From NCBI RefSeq assembly GCF_004345825.1, contig NZ_SLXM01000001.1, positions 372,001 through 436,000 of the forward strand: a DNA stretch of 64,000 bases, written 5' to 3'. Of the stretch, positions 54,598 to 63,227 are shown one piece after another. Position numbers and translations under genes: made by a program. Every line of letters starts with the position of its first letter. Position 1 is the stretch's first letter. The stretch is from Tenacibaculum skagerrakense. Its GTDB lineage: Bacteria; Bacteroidota; Bacteroidia; Flavobacteriales; Flavobacteriaceae. The notes below the pieces were generated by a model, which saw nothing but the letters and a program-made list of their open reading frames with translations, did no database searches and had not been told where the DNA came from.

Positions 54598-55840
54598 GTT
54601 TGGAGGAGCGTCTGTTCAAAATCCAGATGCAGTGAGAAATGTAGCACGTGTGTTACAACATGAAGGAACTGAAAACACATTAGTTGTTATTTCTGCGATG
54701 GGAAAAATGACCAATGCTTTTGAACGATTGATTAAAGCATATGTAGATAATACTGATGATTTAAATGAAGCTTTACAATCCATCAAGGGTTTCCATATCG
54801 AAATGATGGACGGCTTGTTTGATAAAAATGATGAAATTTATACAAAGGTAACCTATCTGTTTGGAGAATTAGCAGGTAGAATGGCTATAAATACCTCTAA
54901 AGATTATAACTATATATACGATCAATTAGTTGGTTTCGGAGAAATATTATCTACAACCATTGTAAGTGCTTACTTCACCAAAATAGGAATTGAAAATAAC
55001 TTTTTGGATGTAAGAGAATACATAAAAACTGACAGTAATTATAGAGATGCTAAAGTAAATTGGGAACTTACGGAGTCTATTATAAAAGAGAAAGTAGATG
55101 TTTCAAAACTGAATATTACTCAAGGTTTCTTAGGTAGTAATGGAGAATATACAACCACTTTAGGAAGAGAAGGTTCAGATTACACTGCTGGGATTTTTGC
55201 GTATTGTTTGAATGCAGATAGCGTAACCATCTGGAAAGATGTAGAAGGTGTGTTAAATGCCGATCCAAGAGTGTTTGAAGAAACAGAATTATTAAGAGAT
55301 ATTTCATATACAGAAGCTATAGAAATGGCATTTTACGGTGCTTCTGTTATTCACCCGAAAACTATTCAGCCATTAGAGCAAAAACAAATTCCACTATTTG
55401 TACGTTCATTTGACGATTTAGATAAAAATGGAACTGCAGTTTCAGCGGGTACAAAAGGTATTGAGCCAGAAGTGCCTTGTTATATTGTTAAAAAGAATCA
55501 GATTTTAGTTTCGGTTTCAGCTAAAGATTTTTCATTTATGGTGGAAGATAATATAAGTGCTGTTTTTAAAAAGTTACATGATTATAAATTGAAGGTAAAC
55601 TTAATTCAGAATTCAGCTATAAGTTTTTCGGTATGTATTGAAGATAAGTTTTTTAACTTCGATAAATTTTATAACGATCTAAAATCAACCTTCACTATTA
55701 AATCCTATAAAGACGTTACTTTATACACTATACGTCATTTTAATGATCAGGCTATTGAGAGTATAAAAGATAAAGGGAAAGCTATTATAAGACAAATTAA
55801 TACAGAAACAGCTCAGTTAGTTATTCAAGAAAACGCCTAA
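54584..55840 (+). CDS. Aspartate kinase, monofunctional
   Basis: 418 residues. It phosphorylates aspartate, the first step to Lys, Thr, Met. Kinase motifs are FKFGGASVQNP and GREGSDYTA; tandem ACT-like regulatory region from about 300. No homoserine dehydrogenase domain is attached. No signs of a leader attenuator, since the start lies in the preceding gene. Confidence 0.92.
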   Translation: MRIFKFGGASVQNPDAVRNVARVLQHEGTENTLVVISAMGKMTNAFERLIKAYVDNTDDLNEALQSIKGFHIEMMDGLFDKNDEIYTKVTYLFGELAGRMAINTSKDYNYIYDQLVGFGEILSTTIVSAYFTKIGIENNFLDVREYIKTDSNYRDAKVNWELTESIIKEKVDVSKLNITQGFLGSNGEYTTTLGREGSDYTAGIFAYCLNADSVTIWKDVEGVLNADPRVFEETELLRDISYTEAIEMAFYGASVIHPKTIQPLEQKQIPLFVRSFDDLDKNGTAVSAGTKGIEPEVPCYIVKKNQILVSVSAKDFSFMVEDNISAVFKKLHDYKLKVNLIQNSAISFSVCIEDKFFNFDKFYNDLKSTFTIKSYKDVTLYTIRHFNDQAIESIKDKGKAIIRQINTETAQLVIQENA

Positions 55841-55857
55841 CACAAACAATTTTCTTA

Positions 55858-55865
55858 TATATTTG
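55858..55865 (+). promoter_or_regulatory. -7 element of the acyltransferase gene
   Basis: TATATTTG, 23 bp before the ATG at 55889; no clear TTG. Confidence 0.4.
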
Positions 55866-55888
55866 CGGTTTAAGTTAACACCAAACTT

Positions 55889-57700
55889 ATGGGTTTAGTT
55901 ACATCTAAAGAAGTTGCAAAAGCTATAAAAGTTGATAAACTTGGTATCGTAGGAACATTTATTGGTTGGTTACTAATGAAAGTATTACGAATTTCTACCG
56001 CAAACAAAGTATATAACAAGCATAAGCATCTTAGCGATTTACCATTTTTAAAAGGGCTATTAGACGAATTTCAAATTGATTTTGAGATTCCGGAGGAAGA
56101 CTTTAAGCGTATTCCTAAAGAAGGACCTTTTATTACGATTTCAAATCATCCACTAGGAGGAATTGATGGTATTTTATTATTACGATTATTAGTAGAGCAT
56201 CGACCAGATTATAAAATAATTGCTAATTTTTTATTACATAGAGTAGATCCTTTAAAACCTTATGTGATGCCTGTAAATCCTTTTGAAGATCATAAGGATG
56301 CTAAATCTAGTGTTGCAGGAATTAAAAGTGCCTTATTACATTTAAGAGAAGGTAAACCTTTAGGAATATTTCCAGCAGGTGAAGTTTCGACGTATCGAGA
56401 TGGAAAATTAATGGTTGATAAAGAGTGGGAAGAAGGAGCTGTTAAGCTTATTAAGAAAGCGAAAGTTCCTGTAATTCCAATTTATTTTCATGCGAAAAAC
56501 AGCCGTTTGTTTTATGTGTTATCAAAAATTAGTGATACGTTACGAACAGCAAAATTACCTTCAGAGCTGTTATCTCAAAAAAACAGGGTAATAAAAGTTA
56601 GAATAGGTAAACCAATCTCGGTTGCAGATCAAGATAGTTACAAAGAAATTCCTGCATTTTATGAATTTTTACGTAAGAAAACCTATATGTTGGCGAATCC
56701 ATTTGAGAAAAATCAGAAACTGATTTCAACTCAAAAACTAAAAATTCCGAAAAAAGTTAGCAAGATTACTTCTCAGAAGAGTCCAGAGTTATTTAAAAAA
56801 GAAATCGACGGATTAAGAGACCACGGTAAAAGAATGTTAGAGAGTAAGAATTATGAAGTGTTTTTTACCGAGGCAAAAGACATTCCAAACATTCTACACG
56901 AAATAGGAAGACTTAGAGAGATAACATTTAGAGAAGTTGGAGAAGGAACAAACAATGCTATTGATTTAGATAAGTTTGATAGATACTATCATCATTTGTT
57001 ATTATGGGACAACACTACAAATCAAGTAGTTGGTGCTTACCGAATGGGATTAGGTTTAGATATTTATAAAAAATATGGAATAAATGGTTTTTACGTTCAA
57101 TCGTTATTCAAGATTGAGCCAGAGTTACATCCAATGATGGAAAAGACCATTGAAATGGGTAGAGCTTTCATTATAAAGCAATATCAACAAAAACCGATGC
57201 CATTATTCTTATTATGGAAAGGTATTGTTCATGTAACACTTCGTTATCCTAGATACAAATATTTAATGGGAGGGGTAAGTATTAGTAACCAATTTTCAGA
57301 ATTTTCAAAATCGTTGATGATTGAATTCATGAAGTCGCATTACTATGATCCTTATGTAGCTCAATATATTCATCCAAAGAAAGAGTTTAAGGTAAAGCTG
57401 AAAGATGGAGATAAAGATTTTGTATTTGACGCTACACAGTCAGATATGAATAAGTTTGATAAAGTAATTGATGAAATTGAACCAGGAGCATTAAGAATTC
57501 CAGTTTTAATTAAGAAATACGTTAAGCAAAATGCTCGTTTAGTAGCTTTTAATGTTGATCCAAAATTTAACAATGCTATCGATGGTTTAATGTACATTAA
57601 AGTAGCCGATTTACCAGAAAGTACAGTAAAACCAGTTTTAGAAGAATTTCAAGCAGAATTAGAATTAAAAGCTCAAGAAAATTTACAGAAAGGAAAATAA
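55889..57700 (+). CDS. OlsF-like bifunctional acyltransferase (PlsC domain + OlsB/GNAT domain)
   Basis: 603 residues. The N-terminal part (about 60-270) is PlsC-like: SNHPLGGIDG for the catalytic His/Asp and FPAGEVSTYRDG for the acceptor-binding motif. The C-terminal part (about 310-560) is of the OlsB N-acyltransferase type (RLREITFREVGEGTNNAIDLD). This is the design of OlsF from F. johnsoniae, which makes ornithine lipids; glycine lipids are an alternative in Bacteroidota. The His-Asp spacing is five residues, not the usual four. Confidence 0.82.
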   Translation: MGLVTSKEVAKAIKVDKLGIVGTFIGWLLMKVLRISTANKVYNKHKHLSDLPFLKGLLDEFQIDFEIPEEDFKRIPKEGPFITISNHPLGGIDGILLLRLLVEHRPDYKIIANFLLHRVDPLKPYVMPVNPFEDHKDAKSSVAGIKSALLHLREGKPLGIFPAGEVSTYRDGKLMVDKEWEEGAVKLIKKAKVPVIPIYFHAKNSRLFYVLSKISDTLRTAKLPSELLSQKNRVIKVRIGKPISVADQDSYKEIPAFYEFLRKKTYMLANPFEKNQKLISTQKLKIPKKVSKITSQKSPELFKKEIDGLRDHGKRMLESKNYEVFFTEAKDIPNILHEIGRLREITFREVGEGTNNAIDLDKFDRYYHHLLLWDNTTNQVVGAYRMGLGLDIYKKYGINGFYVQSLFKIEPELHPMMEKTIEMGRAFIIKQYQQKPMPLFLLWKGIVHVTLRYPRYKYLMGGVSISNQFSEFSKSLMIEFMKSHYYDPYVAQYIHPKKEFKVKLKDGDKDFVFDATQSDMNKFDKVIDEIEPGALRIPVLIKKYVKQNARLVAFNVDPKFNNAIDGLMYIKVADLPESTVKPVLEEFQAELELKAQENLQKGK

Positions 57701-57787
57701 TTTCAATTTCTATAGTAACATTTTGTCATTTTATTGAACGTACTAAAAAATGCTGTTTTAAAGTATTTACGTTTAAATAAATTATAA

Positions 57788-58273
57788 ATGACGAAAGAGT
57801 TAGCTGTAATTATAGTTCAAATTAACAACCAAATAGAAGTCTCTCTAAAAAAGTTAATGACCATTAAACAATTACAGCAGCTTTTTTCACAAGAAGCTAC
57901 TTTTACAACAGATCTTCTAGAAAACTTTATTCTTAGTAATGATAATATTCTTGAAAAAATTTTTCTTCATGTAAATGATTCTTACATTAGTTTAGAAATC
58001 GACTCAATTATTAAATGTGAAGCCTCTGGAAATTACACAAAGTTTTATACTGATGAGGGTAAAGAGTATTTAGTATCAAAGCCATTGAAATATTATGACA
58101 ATTTTTTCTCAAAAAAGTATTTTTTTAGAGCTAGTAGATCTACTCTCGTTAATATGAAATTTGTGCAATCCATTTATAAAAAAGAAGCTATTATTCTATC
58201 AACTGGTGAAAAAATTATTGTCTCTTCTAGAAATAAAAATAAGTTATTGAGTTTTATTCTCGATCGCACTTAA
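57788..58273 (+). CDS. LytTR-family DNA-binding regulator, stand-alone
   Basis: 161 residues. The LytTR domain covers about 62-160: IFLHVNDSYISLEIDSIIKCEASGNYTKFYT, read in parts, and the recognition region FFRASRSTLVNMKFV. The N-terminal 60 residues are not a receiver domain, and no histidine kinase lies nearby. LytTR proteins such as AgrA and ComE commonly control peptide signalling and bacteriocin genes. Two GG-leader peptide genes begin 108 bp downstream on the same strand. Confidence 0.85.
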   Translation: MTKELAVIIVQINNQIEVSLKKLMTIKQLQQLFSQEATFTTDLLENFILSNDNILEKIFLHVNDSYISLEIDSIIKCEASGNYTKFYTDEGKEYLVSKPLKYYDNFFSKKYFFRASRSTLVNMKFVQSIYKKEAIILSTGEKIIVSSRNKNKLLSFILDRT

Positions 58274-58316
58274 AACCTAAAATACATACTTTAAAAAATT
58301 ATTCTCTACGCTTATC

Positions 58317-58336
58317 AATACTATTATAAAATACTA
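58317..58336. promoter_or_regulatory. Short direct repeat before the peptide genes
   Basis: AATACTA at 58317-58323 and 58330-58336, a 13-bp period, about 45 bp before the first peptide gene. It might be a regulator site, but LytTR repeats are usually about 21 bp apart, so the link is weak. Confidence 0.2.
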
Positions 58337-58381
58337 ATAATTATTAAATAGTTTTATTGAAACTTTTAAAAATTCAATAAA

Positions 58382-58648
58382 ATGAAAAAATCAATTTTAA
58401 GCTTAGGAAAGGCTTTAAAAAAAAATGATCAGAAAGAGATTAAAGGGGGAAATCCGTTATTGTTAGAATGCCAATATCAGTGCAATGGAAAAAATTATGA
58501 ATTGATTCCAGGTCAAGGAAGTGAATGTTATTTAAATTATCCTGCAATTATTACTAACCATCCAAATTGTGGAGGTTCAGGAGGCTCAACTGGAACTGGT
58601 GGTGGAGGTATTCGTCCTACTGGAGGAGGAATTGAAGTTTGGGCATAA
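58382..58648 (+). CDS. Double-glycine leader peptide precursor 1
   Basis: 88 residues. Leader of 23 residues, MKKSILSLGKALKKNDQ then KEIKGG, ending in Gly-Gly, as in bacteriocins and pheromones exported by C39-peptidase ABC transporters. The core (24-88) has Cys at 30, 34, 49 and 63 and a Gly-rich tail (about 64-83), so it may be disulfide-bonded or modified. It is 108 bp after the LytTR gene and 32 bp before a paralogue. No transporter or modifying enzyme is within the window. Confidence 0.75.
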   Translation: MKKSILSLGKALKKNDQKEIKGGNPLLLECQYQCNGKNYELIPGQGSECYLNYPAIITNHPNCGGSGGSTGTGGGGIRPTGGGIEVWA

Positions 58649-58680
58649 TTTACGAATTGAAACAATTAAAGCTTAAGAAA

Positions 58681-58869
58681 ATGAAAAAATCAATTTTAAA
58701 TTTAGGAAAAGCTATCAATAAGAATTCTCAAAGAGTAATTAGTGGAGGTTTTGGTTCTTTAAATTACCAATGCCCCAACGGAGGAAGAGCCTTAGTAGGT
58801 TGCATTAACGGAACTTTAATAGGATTTTGTGCTGGCGGGGTTACTGTAGATTTTGGACCTTGCCGATAG
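58681..58869 (+). CDS. Double-glycine leader peptide precursor 2
   Basis: 62 residues from the ATG at 58681, chosen because the family leader begins there (an in-frame TTG lies 42 bases earlier). The 23-residue leader MKKSILNLGKAINKNSQ then RVISGG matches precursor 1 at most positions. The 39-residue core has Cys at 31, 41, 50 and 61 with Gly-rich loops, and is unlike the first core. Conserved leader with variable core is the usual pattern of secreted peptide families. Confidence 0.78.
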   Translation: MKKSILNLGKAINKNSQRVISGGFGSLNYQCPNGGRALVGCINGTLIGFCAGGVTVDFGPCR

Positions 58870-58897
58870 TTTTAATTATTAAAAACCAATAAATAAA

Positions 58898-58930
58898 AAA
58901 ACATCACTTTTATAAGTGGTGTTTTTTTTT
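58898..58930 (+). terminator. Terminator after the peptide genes
   Basis: Stem AACATCACTT / AAGTGGTGTT (one G-T pair) followed by a long T-run. Confidence 0.8.
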
Positions 58931-58989
58931 ACAATAATTTTTGGGTGTATGTCGTTAAGCTAACAACTGATTTAATCAAAAACTATAAA

Positions 58990-59859
58990 ATGAAAAAAAC
59001 CGTAATCCTCCTAAGTTCGTTAGCTATTGTAATGAGTTCATGTGTATCAAAGAAAAAATACGCTGAATTAGAGCAACAATATCAAGACACAAAAGGTAAC
59101 CTTCAAAAGACTACATTAGAAAAGCAAGAATTAGAAGCAAAATTTGCTAAAATTGAAAAAAGAGTTGAAAACTATAACGAGAAAATCAACTCTTTGAAAA
59201 GCTATAATTCTTCATTGAAAGAAGAGAACAATGTAAAATTAGATATGATAGGAAACACTGCTGTTATCTCTAATTCGATGAAAGAAAAAATGAGAGCTAC
59301 ACTTAAAAATGTAGATCTGGCTGAGTTAGCAAACGCAAAAACATTGAAAGATTCAATGAACTTAGCAATTGCTTATAACTTAAAAAAATCAATTGATACT
59401 TCTAAGTTAGAAAACTCTGATGATGTAAATATCGATATTGATCAAACGGTAGTAATGATATCTGTAGCAGATAATTTATTATTTAATACTGCAAGTTACA
59501 ACGTAAAAAGAAAAGCATATAAGTTAATTGAGCAATTAGCTAATGTTATCAATTCGGAACCTAGTATGGATGTTATGATTGAAGGTCATACAGATTCAAG
59601 AACTATTAATAATGAGGTTATTCAAGATAACTGGGATTTAAGTGTAAAGAGAGCTACTTCTATTGTTCGATTACTAGAGAAAAAATATAAAGTTGCACCA
59701 AACAGATTAATTGCTGCAGGAAGAGGAAGTTCAGTTCCTTTAGTAGAAAATAATACAGCAAAGAACAGAGCAAGAAATCGTAGAACTAGAATTGTAATTC
59801 TTCCAAATTTAGACAAGTTTTTTGGCTTAATGGCAGAAGAACAAACGCTTAACCCGTAG
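58990..59859 (+). CDS. OmpA-family lipoprotein with coiled coil
   Basis: 289 residues from the ATG at 58990 (an in-frame GTG lies 45 bases earlier). Lipoprotein signal with VMSSC. A coiled coil (about 22-85) follows, then an OmpA peptidoglycan-binding domain (about 160-280, MIEGHTDSRTINN, NRARNRRTRIV). It would link the outer membrane to the wall in a Pal-like manner. It is separated from the peptide genes by their terminator. Confidence 0.88.
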   Translation: MKKTVILLSSLAIVMSSCVSKKKYAELEQQYQDTKGNLQKTTLEKQELEAKFAKIEKRVENYNEKINSLKSYNSSLKEENNVKLDMIGNTAVISNSMKEKMRATLKNVDLAELANAKTLKDSMNLAIAYNLKKSIDTSKLENSDDVNIDIDQTVVMISVADNLLFNTASYNVKRKAYKLIEQLANVINSEPSMDVMIEGHTDSRTINNEVIQDNWDLSVKRATSIVRLLEKKYKVAPNRLIAAGRGSSVPLVENNTAKNRARNRRTRIVILPNLDKFFGLMAEEQTLNP

Positions 59860-59888
59860 TAAGGTTATTTATAATCCCTCAATAAAAA

Positions 59889-59918
59889 GAAAGCCTATCT
59901 GTAAAAAGATAGGCTTTT
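59889..59918. terminator. Terminator after the OmpA lipoprotein
   Basis: Stem AAAGCCTATCT / AGATAGGCTTT with a 6-base loop. Confidence 0.8.
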
Positions 59919-59922
59919 GAGT

Positions 59923-60423
59923 TTATTTTTTTCCGAAAAGTCTTTGAAAGAATCCTTTGGCTTTTCCTTTTGCTTCTTTTAATTCTTCAGCTGCATCTTC
60001 TGCAAAATCGGCTGCTTTTTCTGCTGCTTCACTTAAAGCTTCTTTAGCATCTTCAGCAAATTCTCCAGCTTTAGCTTTTAATTTTTGAGCTTCTTCACTT
60101 TCTAATAACTTGTTTACTTTCTCTTTTGCATCATTATAAGCCTCTTTCGCATCATCAGCTAAATCAGCTAATTTTTCACCAGCTTCACCAGCAAACTCTG
60201 AGATTTTTTCTTCTGCAACTTTTGCATATTCACCTGCTTTTTCTTTAACTTCTTTCAACGCTTCCTTAGCTTCACCGGCCATCTCTGTAGCTTTATCAGC
60301 TGCTTCATGAAACGCATCTTTAGCAGATTTTGAAGTTTCTTCAGTACTTTCATTTACAGTATCTTCTATATTCTCATGAGTTTCATTGATCTCATCATTT
60401 ACGTTTTTGTTTTCTTCAGACAT
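59923..60423 (-). CDS. LEA-like Ala/Glu/Lys-rich helical protein
   Basis: 166 residues from the ATG at 60421-60423. Almost all is Ala/Glu/Lys/Asp with A-K-E/E-A-G-E patterns repeating about every 11 residues (EKAGEYAKVAEEKISEFAG, EKLADLADDAKEAYNDA), like group 3 LEA proteins or YtxH-like stress proteins. The tail is basic and aromatic (KGFFQRLFGKK). It probably forms amphipathic helices and may protect membranes or proteins under stress (inference). Confidence 0.6.
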   Translation of the reverse strand: MSEENKNVNDEINETHENIEDTVNESTEETSKSAKDAFHEAADKATEMAGEAKEALKEVKEKAGEYAKVAEEKISEFAGEAGEKLADLADDAKEAYNDAKEKVNKLLESEEAQKLKAKAGEFAEDAKEALSEAAEKAADFAEDAAEELKEAKGKAKGFFQRLFGKK

Positions 60424-60451
60424 TTTTTTTGATTTAAAGTTAGTTACCACT

Positions 60452-60482
60452 CAAATTTATAAAATAAAAAGAAACCCAACAA
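60452..60482 (-). promoter_or_regulatory. Promoter of the LEA-like gene
   Basis: On the minus strand: TAAATTTG (60452-60459) with TTG at 17 bp (60477-60479) or 20 bp (60480-60482), the latter inside the upstream terminator stem. Confidence 0.5.
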
Positions 60483-60500
60483 TCTCATATTGTTGGGTTT
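60472..60500 (-). terminator. Terminator after the YiaAB gene
   Basis: Stem AAACCCAACAAT / ATTGTTGGGTTT with a 5-base loop and a T-rich minus-strand tail. Confidence 0.75.
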
Positions 60501-60529
60501 TTTGATTAACTAGTTTGTTAATCGAATTA

Positions 60530-61015
60530 TCAAAACAAATCTTTTGATTTTTGATTTCTTTCGATATACGCAATATCTCTTGTGTTCTTTTGAACTGCAA
60601 TTGCAGCATAAATACTTAACAAAAATGATATTCCATAAAATCCTTTTTCACTTAATTCTAAATCGGCATTCCATAAACCAATAACTAATAGTACTATTGA
60701 AATAATGGTGGTAGCCCAACTTATGCTGTAGTACATTTGTGTAACTTCAATTCCTTCCAATTTATCTCGTACTGCTTTTTGAACAGAAATAACCGAGAAT
60801 AAACCAAATAATAAAATAGTAAAATAGTATCCTTTTTCATTTAGTAACATATCGGCATTCCATAAACCGATACAAAAAGCAATTGTTCCCACAAATAAAC
60901 TAGTCCAAGATGCTCCGACAAATGCGGCTGTTGGCTTTTGGTCGTAAAACTTGTTGTCTTTTTTTTCTTTTTTGCTTGTAGCTTCTTTATTTGAAACTGT
61001 TGTTTGATAATCCAT
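60530..61015 (-). CDS. YiaA/YiaB-type inner-membrane protein
   Basis: 161 residues with two copies of a two-helix unit (about 33-82 and 93-145), each containing IGLWNAD followed by EKGYY/EKGFY. This is the YiaAB domain. The N-terminal 25 residues are charged and cytoplasmic. Function unknown. Confidence 0.82.
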   Translation of the reverse strand: MDYQTTVSNKEATSKKEKKDNKFYDQKPTAAFVGASWTSLFVGTIAFCIGLWNADMLLNEKGYYFTILLFGLFSVISVQKAVRDKLEGIEVTQMYYSISWATTIISIVLLVIGLWNADLELSEKGFYGISFLLSIYAAIAVQKNTRDIAYIERNQKSKDLF

Positions 61016-61090
61016 AATAATTTATTTTAAAAATTATACTTCAAAGATGAGATGATGAAAGTTGCTATGGAAAACAATTTTTGTTTAAAA

Positions 61091-61163
61091 CTGATGATAT
61101 ATTATTTTTTTAATTATGTTTATTTATTTTAATTACTGATGATGTTTTATAAAAACTGATGAT
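61091..61163 (+). repeat. Three CTGATGAT repeats upstream of the TPR-like gene
   Basis: CTGATGAT occurs at 61091, 61136 and 61156; the first and last sit in an identical AAAACTGATGATATA context. The last ends 6 bp before the ATG at 61169. They may be regulator sites or a local duplication. Confidence 0.4.
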
Positions 61164-61168
61164 ATAAA

Positions 61169-62671
61169 ATGAGTTTGAATACGTTAATTTCTTCGTTTTC
61201 TTCGGAAGATGCTTCTAGGTTTATTAGTTTTTTGAATAAAAAAAACAAAAGGTTAGATGTAAAGAATATAGAATTATTTAAGTTGTTGCACACAAATAAA
61301 TTTTCTTCTGAGGAGATTTGTAAAAAGTTGTATTCAGACGGTAAGAAAGATGCTTATCATGCTCTAAGAAAAAGGCTATATGAATCTATAATCGAATTTT
61401 TAGCAACCTTAAATCTAGAAGAGAATTCTGAAAAGGTAGAAGTTATCAAGTTTATTTTGGTTGCACGTTCATTTTTAGAACAACAACAATTTGTTCTGGG
61501 ATATAAATTACTGGAAAAAGCTGCTAAAATAGCCCAGGAACATCAGTTGTACCCTTATCTAAATGAAATTTATCATCTAAGAATTCAATTTGCGCATGCC
61601 AACAATCAAGAAGATTTAGATGAATTGATTCAGGCATTTAATTATTACAGAAAGCAAGCTCGATTAGAAGAAGAGTTGAATATTGTTTATGCTAAAGTAA
61701 GAGCCATATTACACCAGATTACAGCTAAAGGAGAGGTAATCGATTTTCAAAAAATTGTTTTACAAATTCTTCATGAACAAGATATTGATATTAGTGAATC
61801 ATTGTCTTTTAAATCTTTATATCAATTATTAACCATTGCAAGTATTTCCGCATTTGTGTCGAAAGATTATTTACAAGTGGAATCGTTCATGTTAGAAATG
61901 TATCAGATATTGGAAGAACATCCTAATAAAGTGAGGGAACGATTTTTTCATATTCATGTCTTATATATGATTGCCAATACTTTATTTAGAACGAAGCAAT
62001 TCGAGAAATCGATGCGCTTTTTACAATTAATGGACAATGAGATTTTAAAGAATAAGAAAAAGTATGAACGAATTTTCAGGTTAAAGTATGAGTTACTCTA
62101 TACGTTAAATTTAAACTATACGAACAATCAGAATAAAGCAATAGAGCGTTTAGAAGTATTAATAAAAAAGAAACACTCTGATATTGTTGGAGCTTTAGAT
62201 TTACATTTAAGTTTAGTAGTGTTTTATTTTCAAAAAGGTGAAATACAAGCATCTTATAGCTTATTGTCTAAACTTTACCATACCGATAATTGGTATTTAG
62301 AAAAAGTTGGAAAAGAATGGGTTATTAAAAAAAGTTTGATTGAAATTTTATTGCTTGTTGAACTCGATAAATTTGATTTATTTGAAAATAGAATAACCAG
62401 ATTTAGGCGTCAATATGGAGCGTATCTTAAGGAAGTTAATCAGGAACGTGTTTTGATTTTCTTGAAATATGTAGCACAATATTATGATAATCCAAAAGAA
62501 GTAACATCAGAAAGTTTTCTACATACGGTTAAAAATTCTTTTGATTGGATTGGAGCCAAACAAGAAGATATTTTCGTGATGAGTTTTTATGCTTGGTTAA
62601 AAAGCAAAATGATTAAAAAACCGATTTATGATGTTACTTTAGATTTAATTGCACAAGCTCAATCTTTATAA
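61169..62671 (+). CDS. TPR-like helical protein of unknown function
   Basis: 500 residues, almost all helical, with helix pairs reminiscent of tetratricopeptide repeats (about 95-410), for example YKLLEKAAKIAQEH and KSMRFLQLMDNEI. No signal peptide, enzyme motif or DNA-binding domain is clear. It ends 5 bp past the stop of the convergent VOC gene. It has the look of a cytoplasmic scaffold. Confidence 0.6.
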   Translation: MSLNTLISSFSSEDASRFISFLNKKNKRLDVKNIELFKLLHTNKFSSEEICKKLYSDGKKDAYHALRKRLYESIIEFLATLNLEENSEKVEVIKFILVARSFLEQQQFVLGYKLLEKAAKIAQEHQLYPYLNEIYHLRIQFAHANNQEDLDELIQAFNYYRKQARLEEELNIVYAKVRAILHQITAKGEVIDFQKIVLQILHEQDIDISESLSFKSLYQLLTIASISAFVSKDYLQVESFMLEMYQILEEHPNKVRERFFHIHVLYMIANTLFRTKQFEKSMRFLQLMDNEILKNKKKYERIFRLKYELLYTLNLNYTNNQNKAIERLEVLIKKKHSDIVGALDLHLSLVVFYFQKGEIQASYSLLSKLYHTDNWYLEKVGKEWVIKKSLIEILLLVELDKFDLFENRITRFRRQYGAYLKEVNQERVLIFLKYVAQYYDNPKEVTSESFLHTVKNSFDWIGAKQEDIFVMSFYAWLKSKMIKKPIYDVTLDLIAQAQSL

Positions 62672-63055
62672 AAAAGCTTCATCTATAGGTTCCCATAACT
62701 CAATTTTGTTGCCGTCTAAATCAACAATCCAAGCAAATTTACCATAGCTGTACTCTTCAATATCTCCCAAAATAGTTACACCTTCTGCTTTGAGTTGTGC
62801 TAATAATTCTTTTAAATTTTCAACTCTATAATTTACCATAAAATCCTTTTTTGAAGGAAGAAAGTGGTTGGTGTCTTTTTTAAACGGACTCCATTGTGTT
62901 GAGGCTTTATTGTCGTTAGTATCTTTCCACCAAAATGTACAACCCCAATCGTCTGTATTAAAACCTAAATGTTTTTTATACCACTCTTTGGTCTCGTTAA
63001 CATCTTCAGTTTTAAAAAACACACCTCCTATACCTGTTACTTTACCTTTTTTCAT
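62666..63055 (-). CDS. VOC (glyoxalase/bleomycin-resistance) family protein
   Basis: 129 residues with paired beta-alpha-beta-beta-beta units: VFFKTEDVNETKEWYKKHLGF at the N-terminus (read in parts) and IVDLDGNKIELWEP at the C-terminus, where the Glu is the likely metal ligand. Substrate unknown. Confidence 0.85.
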   Translation of the reverse strand: MKKGKVTGIGGVFFKTEDVNETKEWYKKHLGFNTDDWGCTFWWKDTNDNKASTQWSPFKKDTNHFLPSKKDFMVNYRVENLKELLAQLKAEGVTILGDIEEYSYGKFAWIVDLDGNKIELWEPIDEAFL

Positions 63056-63134
63056 TTGTTATAAATTTTTTGTTATTAAATTCTAATTAAATATTCGAAA
63101 CAACTATTTTTTAAATAAATACTTATAAGTAAAC

Positions 63135-63213
63135 GTCAACCTGAATTTATTTCAGGTTCTCATTAATACAGTTAAAATAGCTTTATGAGATTCCGAAATA
63201 AATTCGGAATGAC
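63135..63213. repeat. REP/MITE-like palindromic intergenic element
   Basis: 79 bp. Left arm 63135-63163 and right arm 63185-63213 (29 nt each) are inverted copies, with a 21-nt centre. Each arm holds its own hairpin: CCTGAA-TTTAT-TTCAGG and TTCCGAA-ATAAA-TTCGGAA. The ends are GTCA and TGAC. Differences between arms are compensatory, keeping both hairpins paired. It carries no gene. Confidence 0.8.
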
Positions 63214-63227
63214 AGTAAGTCTTTAAA

